DNA from: Coix lacryma-jobi var. lacryma-jobi
Lineage: Eukaryota; Streptophyta; Magnoliopsida; Poales; Poaceae
Assembly (NCBI GenBank): GCA_009763385.1
Contig: CM019831.1
Span: forward strand, 111,378,680 to 111,442,679
Length of the DNA: 64,000 bases
Direction: 5' to 3'
In this document: one piece after another, positions 40,562-54,000 of the stretch
Layout: each line of letters begins with the position of its first letter
Position numbering within the stretch: the stretch's first letter is position 1
Notes under the pieces: generated by a model
Told to the model about the DNA's origin: nothing
What the model saw: only the letters and a program-made list of their open reading frames with translations
Databases searched by the model: none
Position numbers and translations under genes: made by a program

Positions 40562-43500
40562 TGTAGGTAAAACGATTGGAGAACGTTTGGTTGGTGGATT
40601 CCGGGTGTTCGAGGCACATGACCGGAAACGCCAAGTGGTTCTCCAGTCTTAGTCCGGTCACCGGAAAGGAGTATATTACCTTCGGCGACAACAACAAAGG
40701 TAAGGTGCTGTCTCGTGGGTCGGTGCGAGTTAATGAGCACTTTGTGTTGCGCGATGTTGCTCTTGTTTCTAACTTGCATTTTAACCTTCTTTCTGTTTCG
40801 CAACTTTTCAATGATGACTATGAGATTCGTTTTAAACCGAATCTCAGTCGCATTTTGGATCCTCAGGGCAATCTCGTATGCGTGATTTCGCCCTTTGGAA
40901 AAGTCTTTCGTGCGGATTTCTCGGAGTCGTTTGGAATTTCTCGTTGTCTTTTGGCTGGACCTTCCTCCTCTGATCTTTGGAAGTGGCATAGGAGACTAGG
41001 TCACCTGAGCTTCGACTTGCTTGCAAGACTGAGCTCACTTGGCTTAATCCGAGGATTGCCCAAGTTGTCCATGGAGAAGGATCTTGTTTGTCATTCTTGT
41101 AGACATGGGAAGATGGTAGCCGCTCCCCACCATCCAGTGACTCAGGTCATGACTAAGCGCCCTGGAGAGCTTTTGCACATGGACCTTGTTGGTCCGGCTC
41201 GGGTGAGCTCGGTTGGGGGGGAAGTGGTATGTGCTTGTTGTTGTCGATGATTTTTCAAGATATTCGTGGGTTTTCTTTTTAGTTGAGAAAACCGAGACTT
41301 TCTCCTTTGCTCGCAATCTGATTTTGCGTCTTCAGAATGAGTTCCCTTTGAACTCAATGCGAGCAATTCGGAGTGATAATGGTTCCGAATTCAAGAATTC
41401 GGATTTTGAGAAGTTTTGTAACTCTTTGGGTTTAGAGCATCAGTTTTCTTCTCCCTACACACCGCCTCAGAATGGTGTTGTAGAAAGGAAGAATCGGACC
41501 CTTGTAGAGATGGCCAGGACGATGCTCGATGAGCATAGGACTCCTAGGCGATATTGGGCCGAAGCCATGAGCACTGCATGCTACATTTCCAATCACATTT
41601 TTCTTCGAGCTTTCTTGAAAAAGACCTCTTATGAGTTGCGTTTTGGAAAACTGCCCAAGGTGAGTTATTTTCAAGTTTTTGGTTGCCATTGTTTTATACT
41701 CAAAAAGGGCAACTTGGACAAGTTTGAGTCTCGTTCTTTTGACGGTGTGTTTTTGGGTTATGGCACTCATACTCGTGCTTATCGTGTACTTAACCTTGAC
41801 ACTAACCGAGTCATGGAGACATCCGATGTCACCTTCGACAAGACCATGGTTTGTCCTTCTTCTCGTTTTGAGCGTGCAGATGATGATGAGGTTGGCGAAC
41901 CTCTTTTTGATGATGAGGAAGAGGGTGCTGAAGGGATGGATGATCCAGCACCACCTCCACCTGCTGTGCCGCAAAGAGCGGCTTCTACGATGACTCACGG
42001 CCCCGACACATCTTCTTCCTGGGGGCCATGGGATCCGCCACCTCGAGCGGTACCCTTTGTACCCGAGGAGGCACCAACTGCTGTTGAGGGGGAGGCCACT
42101 TCAGCAAGGGAGGCGCCACGACACATTCAGCGCCAGCACCCGCCTCAACAAATGATCGGCAGCATCGACGAACGCGTCACCCGGTCAAGGCAAATCTCTC
42201 ACTTTGCTCATTCTGCATTTGTTGCTGATTTTGAACCCCGAGATGTTGGACACGCTTTGACGGATCCGGATTGGGTAAATGCCATGCATGAGGAGTTAGA
42301 AAACTTTGAGAGAAATCGGGTTTGGGTTCTAGTGTCTCCACCTTCTGAGTGTCACCCAATTGGGACAAAATGGGTTTTCAAAAACAAATAGGGAGAAGAT
42401 GGCCATGTTGTGAGAAACAAGGCCAGACTCGTAGCCAGGGATATAGTCAGAAGGAGGGGATAGACTATGAGGAGACTTTTGCTCCTGTAGCTCGTTTGGA
42501 GGCTATTAGGATACTCTTGGTTTTTGCTACATCCAAAGGTTTCAAACTTTTTCAAATGGATGTCAAGAGTGCCTTCTTAAACAGCTACATAGAAGAGGAG
42601 GTGTATGTTAGACAACCTCCCAGTTTCGAAAATCCCAAGTTTCGAAAATCCCAAGTTTCACAAAGCTTTGTATGGTTTGAAACAAGCCCCTAGAGCCTGG
42701 TATGTTAGGTTGAAAACCTTTTTGCTTGCTAAGGGTTTTAAAATGGGATGTGTAGATAAAACACTCTTTCTCGTCAAGCAAGGAACTGATACACTCTTGG
42801 TCCAAATTTACGTGGATGATATCATTTTTGGTGGTTCTTCTCATGCTTTGGTTGCCAAGTTTGCAGACACTATGAGCAGGGAATTTGAGATGAGCATGAT
42901 GGGGGAGTTGACGTTTTTCCTCGGATTGCAAATCAAGCAATCTCGAGAGGGGACGTTTGTGCATAAGGGCAAGTACACCCGGGACATTCTAAAGAAATTC
43001 GATATGGGTGAGGCCAAGCCTCTTCCAACACCCATGTCGACCACGACGGCCCTGGATGCGGACAAGGAGGGAGAAGCAGTGGACCAGAAGGAGTACCGGA
43101 GTATGATCGGGTCGCTGCTGTACCTGACGGCGACACGCCCGGACATCCAGTTCGCGGTGTGTCTCTGCGCGCGATTTCAGTCGTCGCCGCGCACCTCTCA
43201 CCGTCAGGCGGTCAAGCGCATTATGAGGTACTTATCCTTCACTCCAGAATTTGGGATTTGGTATTCTGCTTCCTCCACCCTTTCCCTTTGTGGTTATTCC
43301 GATGCCGATTTTGCTGGTTGTCGCATTGAGTGCAAGTCCACTTCTGGGACTTGTCAGTTTATTGGTTCTTCTCTTGTATCGTGGTCTTCTCGCAAGCAAT
43401 CTAGTGTCGCTCAGTCTACCACGGAGGCTGAGTATGTTGCTGCGGCTAGCTGCTGTTCCTAGTTACTCTGGATGATGGCCACTTTGCGTGATTTTGGTCT

Positions 43501-43753
43501 GAGCTTTTCTCGTGTTCCTTTGCTTTGTGACAGCACGAGTGCGATTAGCGTTGCTAAGAACCCCGTGCTGCACTCGAAGACCAAACACATCGATGTGCGC
43601 TTTCATTTTCTGCGAGACCACTATGAGAAGGGTGATATCGACCTTCGCCATGTCGATACTCATCATCAGTTGGCTGATATTTTCACCAAGCCTTTGGACC
43701 AATCAACCTTTAATAGGTTGAGAGGTGAGCTTGGTGTGTGCTTCCCCTTTTAG
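40561..43753 (+). pseudogene. pol: Element E pol, broken
   Basis: ATG 40561 overlaps the gag TGA and is followed at once by TAG (40564-40566), as in A. Protease and the integrase zinc finger are in the first open stretch. A G-run gains a base near 41213-41221 and shifts the frame. The integrase core and linker run to a TAG at 42389-42391 (CAG in A). A one-base loss near 42440 and a duplicated CCCAAGTTTCGAAAAT-like segment near 42630-42650 break the RT. RT YVDD and RNase H follow, with a TAG at 43460-43462 in place of the Gln of CCSQLLWM. The C-terminus GVCFPF is preserved. Confidence 0.92.
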
Positions 43754-44880
43754 ATGGGGGAAACATTTTGGTTCGTGTACTATAGACTGACTCTTTTGTC
43801 TTTGTTTTCTTTTGCATTTCAGCATACACTATTACATTCTGAGCTTCATGAATATAGTCTGAAGAATGTAACTATGCTGTGTTTAGTATGCTCCGATGAT
43901 TTATGTTGATGCATGTAGCTTATGCTCTTTCTGATCACTGATACATGTTGTGAGCAGAGTTTCTTTTTGAATGGTGAATATGCTTAACGAACATAAAACT
44001 TGCAAATATTCACCATTGAGATATGCAACTAGCATGTGTAGGACTTGTTGAATTCACTCGAGCTTTTCATATATGCTAGGTTGCTATGTCTCTAGTTTTG
44101 AGTCATTCACTTGCTTGGTCTGTCCATATTCTGTTTAAAATCTGAACCAAGTTAAGTAAATTGGAAAGATCGAGATGGGATTGCTTGTTCACACATCACA
44201 GTTTCGAGACTGTTTCTCATTGCACTTTGAGTTAAACTTGAGCTGTGTAGTGTATGACCGAAACTGTTGCTTTAAGCTTCTGATTGCTTCTGCATAGGCT
44301 TCGCACAGTTGAAAAGTTAGGTATTGACAAGCTTTCAACGTCTCGCAATCACATGCTAACTTCTAAACTTGTGTAATTTCACCGCTGCAACTCCGATTAA
44401 ATTTGAAATCACAAGTGTATGTTTCACTCAATATCATGATGATTGAACTTTGCTAGGGGTAGTTCACCTTGTATACATGCTTAGCACTTACTGGATATCC
44501 TGTCTACACTTGCTTAGTGCTATTTTGATGGTGAATACTTTTAGGCTAAAAACTGCTTTTCTGCTCAAATGCTCAGATTTCGTATTTAGTAATCAGTTTG
44601 AGCCTTCGCTAGCTTCTTGAGGATGTTGTTGAGTCATCGGATTAGATCTGTATAGAGCATCTTTGCACTCTTTTGAGTATACTCCTGAAGCTACTAACAT
44701 GCATTTTTAACTCATATGCATTTTTGGAAGGGGAAGCGATTTGCTTGTTGGCGCACTTGATTGTGCATTTTCTAAGGGGGAGAATTTTTTCCTTGATGGT
44801 GCATTTTCAACTAAGGGGGATAAAATACTGATAAATCATGTATTCCCTGGTCTGTGTGCACTATTTGAGGGGGAGTTCAC
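43754..44880 (+). other. Element E 3' non-coding block, conserved among the Sireviruses here
   Basis: No gene. It resembles 16077-17150 of B and the reverse of the corresponding parts of A and F: GCTAGGTTGCTATGTCTCTA near 44078, CTAGGGGTAGTTCACC near 44453, CTCGCAATCACATG near 44342. AAGGGGGAGA-like tracts occur near 44775, 44813 and 44868. Confidence 0.65.
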
Positions 44881-44917
44881 TCGAGATTAGTTTTTGAGAG
44901 GAGAGCTTTGAAATTTC

Positions 44918-45215
44918 CAATTGGTTCGGAGAGTTTTTTTGCTAGTTGTGTTGAGCCTTTGCCTCTTTCTTGAGGGACTAGCAAACATTTTCAGCTCTCT
45001 TTTCAAGATTGTTCAATTGGTGTCGAACTCTTCAATTGGTGTCGAACACTCTTTTCAGCTCTTCAATTGGTATTGCACTCTTTTGGCTTTGAGTGGGTAA
45101 CAATTGTTATCGAGCTGTTTCGCTAGCGGTGTTGAGCCCGTTCTGCCTCTTCTTGAGGGCTAGTTTTGCTTTGCTTGGTTGCGTCGAGCCGTTGCCCATG
45201 TCTTTGGGAACCAAG
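44918..45215 (+). repeat. Three two-stem motifs with primer-site-like motifs in E
   Basis: Two-stem copies at 44941-44982, 45122-45163 and 45174-45215. Motifs like TTCAATTGGTGTCGAAC lie at 44918-44932, 45013-45031, 45032-45050, 45063-45080 and about 45102-45115. Two of them immediately precede a two-stem copy. Confidence 0.75.
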
Positions 45216-45346
45216 TTGTTTTGCTCTTTCCACTTGACCTTTTTCGACTTTGCTATGCTTTTGGGTCATTTGGTTGAGTTCTCTCTCCTTCTTCCTTCCT
45301 TCCTCTCTACTTCGTTATGATTTGTGTTGGTAGTTGACAATGCACT

Positions 45347-45361
45347 CATCAAGGGGGAGAT
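45347..45361 (+). promoter_or_regulatory. Element E polypurine tract
   Basis: CATCAAGGGGGAGAT before the 3' LTR start at 45362. Confidence 0.9.
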
Positions 45362-47467
45362 TGCAGATACATGGGTGTATGCCGAGTCTCTGAGTGATTC
45401 TCAACTGGGATGATGCGCATGTTCTTTGGCTTGTGTTATGCAGGTGTCGAGCACGGATACAGTGATCGAGGGCAAGGTGAAGGTCAAGTAGAGACATGTC
45501 GTGCCGAGGGACCGAGAGCGGCGAAGGGTGGACGTGAGGCTTGGACTGAGGGACCGGTGGCCCGAGGATCAGCTGTGGTGGCTGACAGCCTGGGACAGCG
45601 ACGAGCGAAGACTTGCGGTCATGTGTTGCCTGAGTCGTGGACTTGGGGACACGTGTCGGTTGATGGGGTGCACGGGCGGTGCATCCCCTCTACGTCTCGG
45701 TTTGGTGGTTGAGCCACAGAAAAACCACCGAGTGGACGGTTTCCATGTTTGGGCCTCAAAACCTGGGCGCTGATGGTTTCTGAGATTGGGCCACAAAACT
45801 CGGGCCGAGGACGGTTTCTAGGTTTGGGCCTCAAAACCTGGGCGCTGCGGGTTTGCTGAGTTTGGGCCTCAAAACTCAGGCCATGGATGGCTGGTTTCCC
45901 GGTTTGGCCCTCAAAACCGGGGAATAGCTGTGAAGGCTGGTTTCCCGGTTTGGGCCACAAAACCGGGGGTGCGACGTCCAGGAAAAGGACAAGCAGAGCG
46001 GTGGCGGCACGTGGCGGCAATCGGTGAGGTTGCGTCGAGGCAACGCTACCAATTGTGCGGGCGGGGCCGTCAGATCCCACCTACCACGAGTTGGTCCAGA
46101 ATAACCCTAGGGTTTAGCTGGTTCGCTCTGTAATTAGTTGAGGGGTAGAGTAGGAAATAGAATTAGGATAAGTAGAGGGAGACACCCTCCTCCCATTCGA
46201 TCTCAGTCATTTGCTCTTTGCTTCTAGGGTTTCCTGCTCTCCCAATCCCCTGCTGTAGCTAGCTGAGATCCGCAGAGAACCATACCTATGTGTACTGAAG
46301 ATTTTGAGGAAGTGAGGCCGTAACCTCACTGTTGTAGCATGTGGTAGCCACATGGTTGCAGATCCATGTGTTGATTCGCGTTTTGTTCGTGTTCTTCGCG
46401 TTCTTCGTTTCTCCGCGATTTTCCCGTCACTCGATCTCCCTCTCTAGTGCGTCTTTGCGAAATCCATGTGAATCGACTTATTCTTTATAGTGAGGAGATC
46501 ATTTCCACCGAAGGAATTCATCTAACTCCTCACGAACAACTAGATCGGGTTGATTTCGTTTTCGTGGCTCTTTTTCGTCTCATACTTCTCCCCATTCGAT
46601 TTCCCGGTGATTGAATCAATTTGAGCGGATGATTTCTTGGGGATAGTCTCCTAACTACTCCGTGATAATCCTCTCCATGTTTGGGAACATGGGATTTTGG
46701 TTTGAATCGATTTGAAGAAGATTTGAGTGAAGGGCGACCAAAATCGCCATCCTTGTTCATCCGCGGACAGTCCGCCACTGGGGGCGCGGACAGTCCGCGT
46801 GTCGGGATCGATCCAGGTCAGTGGCTGTGGGTCTCGGTTGCGTTACTGTTCCTTGACCGGCGGACAATCCGCCAAAGGAACTCGCGGACAGTCCGGGAGT
46901 CGTCCAAGAACTGTTCAGTAGCTTTGCTGTTCTAGTGTTTGACCGGCGGATAGTCCACCGTTGATTTTCGCGGACAGTCCGGGAACTGTCCAGGGGACTT
47001 CAGTAGCACTGCGGTTTTGCTCTTTTGGCCGGCGGACAGTCCACGACCGTACCGGCGGACAGTCCGGGATCCTACTGTAGCCTCCGGTTTAGTGCGTTTG
47101 CTCTCCCGGCTTCTTCGCTTGGTTTCCGGACTTCTCGTTTGGCCCTAGAGTTGATCAAGGAACCTCTCTAGTTATCTTTGCTACTTGCTAGCATAGGTAT
47201 TTGGGAGTTTATCGACGTAGCCGTCTATCTACGTTCGAGACTTGGTTTTTGGGGTCGTATTCGAGCCGGTGCTTTTGGCATTTGGTTTGCTATCTCTTTG
47301 TGGTGCCTCGCTGTGATCCTAGGGATCATCCACCCTCTTCCAAGGGTCGTAGGCATCACGGTTTCGGTCGTAGCTTTCGAGGGTTGGTTTTGGGACATTT
47401 GGCCAAAGTTTTGAAAGAAATTTTTGAGCTCCCATCACCCCCCTCTAGTCGCCTTGCTAGTGCATTC
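45362..47467 (+). repeat. Element E 3' LTR, first part
   Basis: TGCAGATACA onwards, matching the 5' LTR up to GCATTC. The last 11 bases are at 59070-59080, beyond element F. CATTC at 47463-47467 is the left duplication of F. Confidence 0.93.
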
Positions 47468-49460
47468 TGAAGGACCGGATTAGCGACCAGAGGGGGGGTG
47501 AATGGGAGCTTCAAATTCAACTCGTGAATTGTATAGCCCTTGTCCCAGAAAGTCACCCCAAAAGCGAAGACTCGAAACGACCGGAGTGTTCACGACCTAC
47601 GAGTAGGTGGATACCCTAGGAGATGTCCTAGTGGTACAGCGGAACCTCCGGAGAAACCTCAAAACCAACTGCCAAAGCCATGGAACAAATCTCAACAAAC
47701 AGGCGATTCGCGGACTGTCCGCGGTCAGAGTCCCGGACTGTCCGCCGTTAAGTCCCGGACTGTCCGCGACTAGCCGCCGGACTGTCCGCCGGCAAAAACA
47801 CAGAAACCGAACTGTTCTGCAAGTCTGCTGGACTGGTCTCGGACTGTCCGGGGGTTTGTACCGCGGACTGTTCGCCGTTCACTAGACAGTGAATAGTCAG
47901 GGGACTGCGCCTGACTGACCTGGCCAACCCCGATCCCCCGACTGTCCGCCACTGGCGGCGCGGACTGTCCGCGGATGAACAGAGAGCAGAAAAACTGCTC
48001 AGGTCAGAAGGTAAATCGATCGAAACTTCACCAAATCAAAAGAGGCTTCGATCAAACTTCTCCCTGGTGTTCCTCAACGTATTGGGGTGCTAATCCTAGG
48101 AAATCATCGCACCAATCCAAGTCAATCGAGAGTAATCCGAGAAACACCGGAAAATGGAAAAGAGGGAGAACGAACATGAAATCAACCCGATCTATGGATT
48201 CGTGAGGTTAGAGAAGAATCCCTTTGGTAGAAAGAAGGGGCTCACGACCAAGAACAAATTGATTCAAGTGGAATCGAAAATCATCTCGCGGAGAGGAAGA
48301 ACGAAGCAAATCTCCGGGAGATGAAAAACCAAAACATGAAGAACATAGAACACGATTCGATTTCAGCCAAAATTCCTCCACACGAGGAGACAACGAGAAT
48401 ATGGTCTCGTTTCCTCAAAGATCCAAATACACAGAGGTATGATTGCCGTCTCTGCGGATCGCTTGCAGCGAGGTATGATTAGAACCTAAGCAAGGGCTAG
48501 AGAGAGAGAGAGCTCAGGAACAAATGACTGCAAGGATAGATGGAGAGGAGGGGTGCCTCTCTTATTTATAGCCTAAAACAATAATCCCCTTACTACCCCT
48601 AGATACTTGAGCGAAACGGCCAACCCTAGGGGTATCCCGATCCAACTCTGCTGATAGTTGATCTGACGGCCACGCGCCTTCCTCATCCGTAGCTTCGCCT
48701 CGACGCAAGCCTCAGGATGCCGCCACGTGCATCCCAATCGACCGCCGCGCCTACCTCGTGGATACTCTCGCCTCCGCGCCAGCCTCTCCACGCCGCCACG
48801 CGTCGACCGTCCTTTTTGCCGACCTCCCCCCGGTTTTGAGGCCGAAATCGGGAAACCAGGGCCTTCCCCCGGTTTTGAGGCCGAAACCGGGAAACCTGTC
48901 CTCAGGCTGAGTTTTGTGGCCCAAACTCAGAAACCCGCACGCCCAGGTTTTGAGGCCCAAACCTGGAAACCGTCCTCGCCGAGTTTTGAGGCCCAAACTC
49001 GGAAACCGGCCACCCCGAGTTTTGAGGCCCAAACTCGGAAACCGTCGAGGGTAGCTTTTCGAGGCTCAGCTACCGAACCCGTGCCGTAGACGGGATGTGG
49101 TTCGCACACCCCGAGTTCCAGCACCGATGCCGGAGCATGTCCAGCCTCCACGCCGGGCAACCTCCTGACTCGGCCGATGCACCGTACATCCCCATGTACT
49201 CTTGCTTGTCAACGCCATGTGCCAGCTACCACAGCTGGTCCTCAGGTCTCCTGGTCCGTCGGTCCAAGCTCCACGTCCGCCCTTCACCGCTCCCGGTCCG
49301 TCGGCACGGCACGTCCCTACTTGACCTTCACCTCACCTTCGAACACTGCCCGAGCTCCGCACCTACACATCAACACAGCCAAGAGACATGTTGCCCGTTG
49401 ATCGATCACTCATCACTCAGGAAGGGAAGCACAAGGGAACATATCAACCTTGTGTTCTCA
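47468..49460 (-). repeat. Element F 3' LTR
   Basis: Holds a CGGACTGTCCG palindrome array (about 47711-47975) and the hairpin array (48826-49073, seven units, the last GTAGCT/AGCTAC). TATAAATA lies on the minus strand near 48574-48581. Confidence 0.94.
48826..49073 (-). repeat. Tandem inverted-repeat (hairpin) array, F 3' LTR (second copy 58437-58683)
   Basis: Arms CCCGGTTT/AAATCGGG (a one-base wobble that is AAACCGGG in the other LTR), CCCGGTTT/AAACCGGG, CTGAGTTT/AAACTCAG, CCAGGTTT/AAACCTGG, CCGAGTTT/AAACTCGG twice, and GTAGCT/AGCTAC. Confidence 0.87.
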
Positions 49461-49475
49461 ATCTCCCCCTTGATG
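49461..49475 (-). promoter_or_regulatory. Element F polypurine tract
   Basis: ATCTCCCCCTTGATG beside the LTR. Extra tracts at about 49846, 49855 and 49930. Confidence 0.88.
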
Positions 49476-49608
49476 AGTACATCGTCAACTCATAGTATCC
49501 GTAACCAGAATAGAAGGAAGCAGAATTAGATAGAAAGGGAAAAACTCACTCGAAATGTTCAAAAGCCAGAGAAAAAGGCTGAAGAAGAACAATTCGAGAT
49601 ATGCGAAG

Positions 49609-49804
49609 CTTGGTTCCCAAAGACATGGGCAACGGTTCGACACAACCAAGCAAAAGATCAGAGCAACAACTCATCAGAAGCAAAACTCGATCAAAATGAG
49701 AGCACAAGACTTGGTTCCCAAAGACATGGGCAATGGCTCGACGCAACCAAGTCAGAAACAAGCTAGTCCTCAAGAAGAGGCAGAATGGGCTCAACACCAC
49801 TAGC
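49609..49804 (-). repeat. Three two-stem motifs in the F 3' region
   Basis: 49609-49650 and 49710-49751 have CTTGGTT/AACCAAG outer and CCCA/TGGG inner stems. 49762-49804 has GCTAGT/ACTAGC outer and CCTC/GAGG inner stems. Confidence 0.75.
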
Positions 49805-51045
49805 TGGAAACTTATAACTCAAAACAGGCGGAAAAACTCCCCCTTACTCAAAGAACTCCCCCTCAACAAGTGAAGCATAAGTTGCAAATTGTCACCACAG
49901 AAAATCGAAATCTCATCTTTGAAAACATTCTCCCCCTTGGGGGCAATTGGCAAACAAAAGAGAGAAGGAAGGGAGCTCAAGAAAGACAAACGGAGCTAGG
50001 TCATGCCTATCGGAGTTAAGCACATGCACATGAGTTAAAAATGCATGTTAGCAGCTTCAAGTATATACTCGAAAGAGTGAAAGAATGCTCTAATGAGTGC
50101 TGACCCGACTACAAAGCATCATACACAGATGCTAGCAAAGACTCAAACTGATCACCGAATACAAGATATGAATGCATAAGCCTAGTGAGCAGTTTAAAGC
50201 CATTCAGAAAGAGGGTTCACCATCAAATTAGCACTAAGCATATATAGACAGGAAGTCAAACAAGTGCTAAACATGTATGTAAGGTGAACTACCCCTAGCA
50301 AAGTTCAACCATCATGCTATAGAGTGAAACATAAACTTGTGTTATTAGATTTTATTGGAGATATTTGCAGCGGTTTTTACACAAGTTTAAATTCAGCATG
50401 TGATTGCGAGAGGTTGAAAGTTTGTCATTGCCTAACTTTCCAACCGTGCTAAGCCTATGCATATGCAATCAGGAGCTTAAAGCATCGGTTTCGGTCTTAC
50501 ACTACACGGCTCAAGTTTAACTCAAAGTTCTATGAGAAACAGTCTCGATACCGTGATGTGCTGACAAAGCAATCCCATCTCGATCTTTCCAATTCACTAA
50601 AACTTGGTTCATTTTAAGCAGATTATGAACAGTCCAAGCAAGTGAATGACTCAGAACTAGAGACATAGCAACCTAGCATATATGTAATAGCTCAATTGAC
50701 TTCAACATATCCTACACATGCTAGTTGCCAAACTCAATGGTGAACATATATCAGATTTTAAGTTCATTAAGCATGATCATCATTCTGAAAAATAGCTTAG
50801 CTCACAAAATGTATCAGTGATCAAAGAGAGCCTATGCTACAAGCATCATCATATATCATCGAAGCATACACTAATCAGAGCATAAGTTCATTCTAAGGAA
50901 TATAGACATGAAGCTTGAAATAAAAGGTGTATGCATGATGAAGTCACAATCGGAGCCAAAGAAAAAACAGAAAGACTCAAGACCCAAAAAACAAAAAGGA
51001 TCAGAAAGTCAGATAATAGTACAACAAGCAAAATGTTTCCCCCAT
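49805..51045 (-). other. Element F 3' non-coding block
   Basis: No supported gene. Same conserved Sirevirus block as in A (2892-4086), for example GGTGAACTACCCCTAGCAAA near 50282 and GCATGTGATTGCGAGAGGTT near 50396. Confidence 0.65.
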
Positions 51046-54000
51046 CTAAAAGGGGAAACACACACCAAGCTCACCTCTCAACCTAGCAAAGGTTGAGAGA
51101 TCCAAAGGCTTGGTGAAAATATCCGCAACCTGGTTATGGGTGTCTACATGCCTAAGATCAATGTCACCTTTCTCATAGTGATCACGAAGAAAGTGAAAGC
51201 GAACATCGATGTGCTTGGTCTTGGAGTGAAGAACAGGGTTCTTTGCTACACTAATGGCAGAAGTGCTGTCGCAAAGCAAAGGGACCCGACTGAAATCTAG
51301 ACCAAAATCATGCAATGTAGCAACCATCCATAAAAGCTGCGAAGCACAAGAAGCAGCGGCAACATATTCGGCTTCAGTAGTAGACTGGGCTATGTTCCAC
51401 TGCTTGCGAGAAGACCACAAAACCAAAGAAGAGCCAAGAAACTGACAAGTCCCAGAAGTAGACTTGCGCTCAAGCCGACAGCCGGCAAAATCCGCATCAG
51501 AATAACCACAGAGCGAAAGAGTCGAAGAAGAAGAGTACCAAAGTCCGAACTGAGGAGTGTATCGGAGGTACCTCATGATGCGTTTGACTGCTTGCTTGTG
51601 GGAAGTCCGAGGGGACGCCTGAAAACGAGCGCACAGACACACAGAGAACTGTATATCTGGCCTTGTTGCCGTCAGGTACAGAAGCGAGCCAATCATGCTT
51701 CTGTACTCCTTCTGGTCAACCGGCTCTCTGTCTTGGTCCGCGTCCATCGCCGCAGTCGTCGGCATGGGCGTCGTAAGAGGCTTGGCCTCGCCCATGTCGA
51801 ATTTCTTCAGGATATCCTTCGTGTACTTTCCTTGATGCACAAAAGTCCCGTCTCGGGTTTGCTTAATTTGCAACTCGAGGAAGAAAGTCAACTCGCCCAT
51901 CATACTCATCTCGAACTCCCTGCTCATAGTATCTGAAAACTTTACAACAAGCGCATGAGAGGAGCCACCAAAGATGATGTCATCCACGTAAATCTGGACT
52001 AACAGGGTATCGTTGCCTTGCTTGAGGAGAAACAAAGTTCTATCAACCCGTCCCATTTTGAAACCCTTGGAGAGTAAAAAGTTTTTCAAACGATCATACC
52101 ACGCTCTCGGGGCTTGCTTCAAACCATACAACGCTTTTGAAAGTTTATAAACAAGGTTTGGAAACTTGGGATCCTCAAAGCCAGGGGGTTGCCTAACATA
52201 AACCTCTTCCTCTATATACCCATTCAAGAAGGCACTCTTGACATCCATCTGGTAAAGCTTAAAACCCTTCGAAGCAGCAAAGGCTAGAAGGATACTAATG
52301 GCTTCTAAACGGGCTACAAGGGCAAAGGTTTCATCATAGTCTATCCCCTCTTTTTGGCAAAAACCCTGAGCTACTAGCCTAGCCTTGTTCCTCACTACCA
52401 TCCCATCCTCACCCTCTTTGTTTTTGAAAACCCATTTGGTACCTATAGGGTGGCATTGTGGTGGAGGTGGAACTAGGGTCCAGACTTTGTTTCGCTCAAA
52501 GTTTTCTAGCTCCTCATGCATGGCATTGACCCAGTTAGAATCAGAAAGTGCGTGTCCAACATCTTTGGGCTCAAAAGAAGCAACGAAAGCAGAATGAGCA
52601 AAGTGGGAGATTTCATACGCTCGCGACCGCGTGACTCGCTGGTCGATGCCGCCGATCATCTGTCGCGGGGGGTGAACTTGCTGAACGCTTCGGGGCGCTT
52701 GCCTCGCCGAAGTTGCCTCCCCCTCGCCAGATGCTGTCGCTCCCTCAGGTGCAGCGGGTGCTCGCTGGAGAGGTGGCTCTAGAGGACCCCAAGAAGAAGA
52801 CGTAGTGGGATCTGGTCCTCGAGCTGAAGTAGATGTCGCAGGGTCGACTGGGGCAGCCAGTGGTGGCTCGGGATCACCCCAATCGGCATTCTCCTGCTCC
52901 TCCTCCACAAAGATGGTCTCTCCCATCTCCTGTTCTCCTGCAACATCAAAAGCAGAAGAAACACAAGGCATAGTTTCGTCGAATGTGACCTCGCAGGTCT
53001 CCACTATCCGGTTAGTTTCAAGGTTAAGAACTCGATAAGCACATGAGTAAGAAGCATAACCAAGAAACACCCCATCAGCAGAGCGAGATTCAAATTTGTC
53101 CAAATTGCCTTGCTTCAGGATAAAGCACTTACACCCAAACACTCGAAAATGAGACACCTTGGGTACCCGGCCAAACCACAACTCATAAGAAGTCTTTTTC
53201 ATCAAAGCACGAAGAAAGATGCGATTTGAAACATGGCAGGCGGTGTTGATCGCCTCGGCCCAAAAACGCCTAGGAGTCCTATGCTCATCGAGCATCGTCC
53301 TGGCCATCTCAACAAGGGTCTGGTTCTTGCGCTCAACAACACCGTTCTGCTGAGGGACATAAGGAGAAGAAAACTGATGCTCAATTCCATTAGAAGAACA
53401 GAAAGAGGCAAACTGAGAGTTACCAAACGCAGTACCATTATCGTTACGAATAGCTCTAATGGTATCAGGGGGAAACTCAGTTTTCAACTTCAAGATTAAG
53501 TCACGAGCAAAAGAAAACGCTTCATCCTTACCCTCCATAAAGAACACCCAAGAGTACCTCGAAAAATCGTCAACGATCACTAGAACGTACCACTTCCCAC
53601 CCGCTGAGCAGACACGAGCTGGACCAACTGTGTCCATGTGAAAAAGCTCGCCGGGTCGCTTTGTCATCACCTGATTAACAGGTGGGTGAGAAGCAGCAAC
53701 CATCTTCCCATGACGACAAGGATGGCAAACAAGGTCCTTCTGAAACTTAAGTTTGGGCAATCCTTGGATTAGGCCAAGTGAGCTAAGCCTTGCAAGCAAG
53801 TCAAAACTCAAGTGACCGAGCCTCCTATGCCACTTCCACAAATCAGAAGAAGGACCAGCCATCAAACACCTAGCAGAGCCGAAAGACTGAGAAAAGTCGG
53901 CTCTAAAAACACGGCCAAAAGGGACGATCCGACAAACAAGATCTCCCCGAGGGTCTAAAACGCGACTCAAACCCTTCTTAAAGCGCACTTCACAATCATC

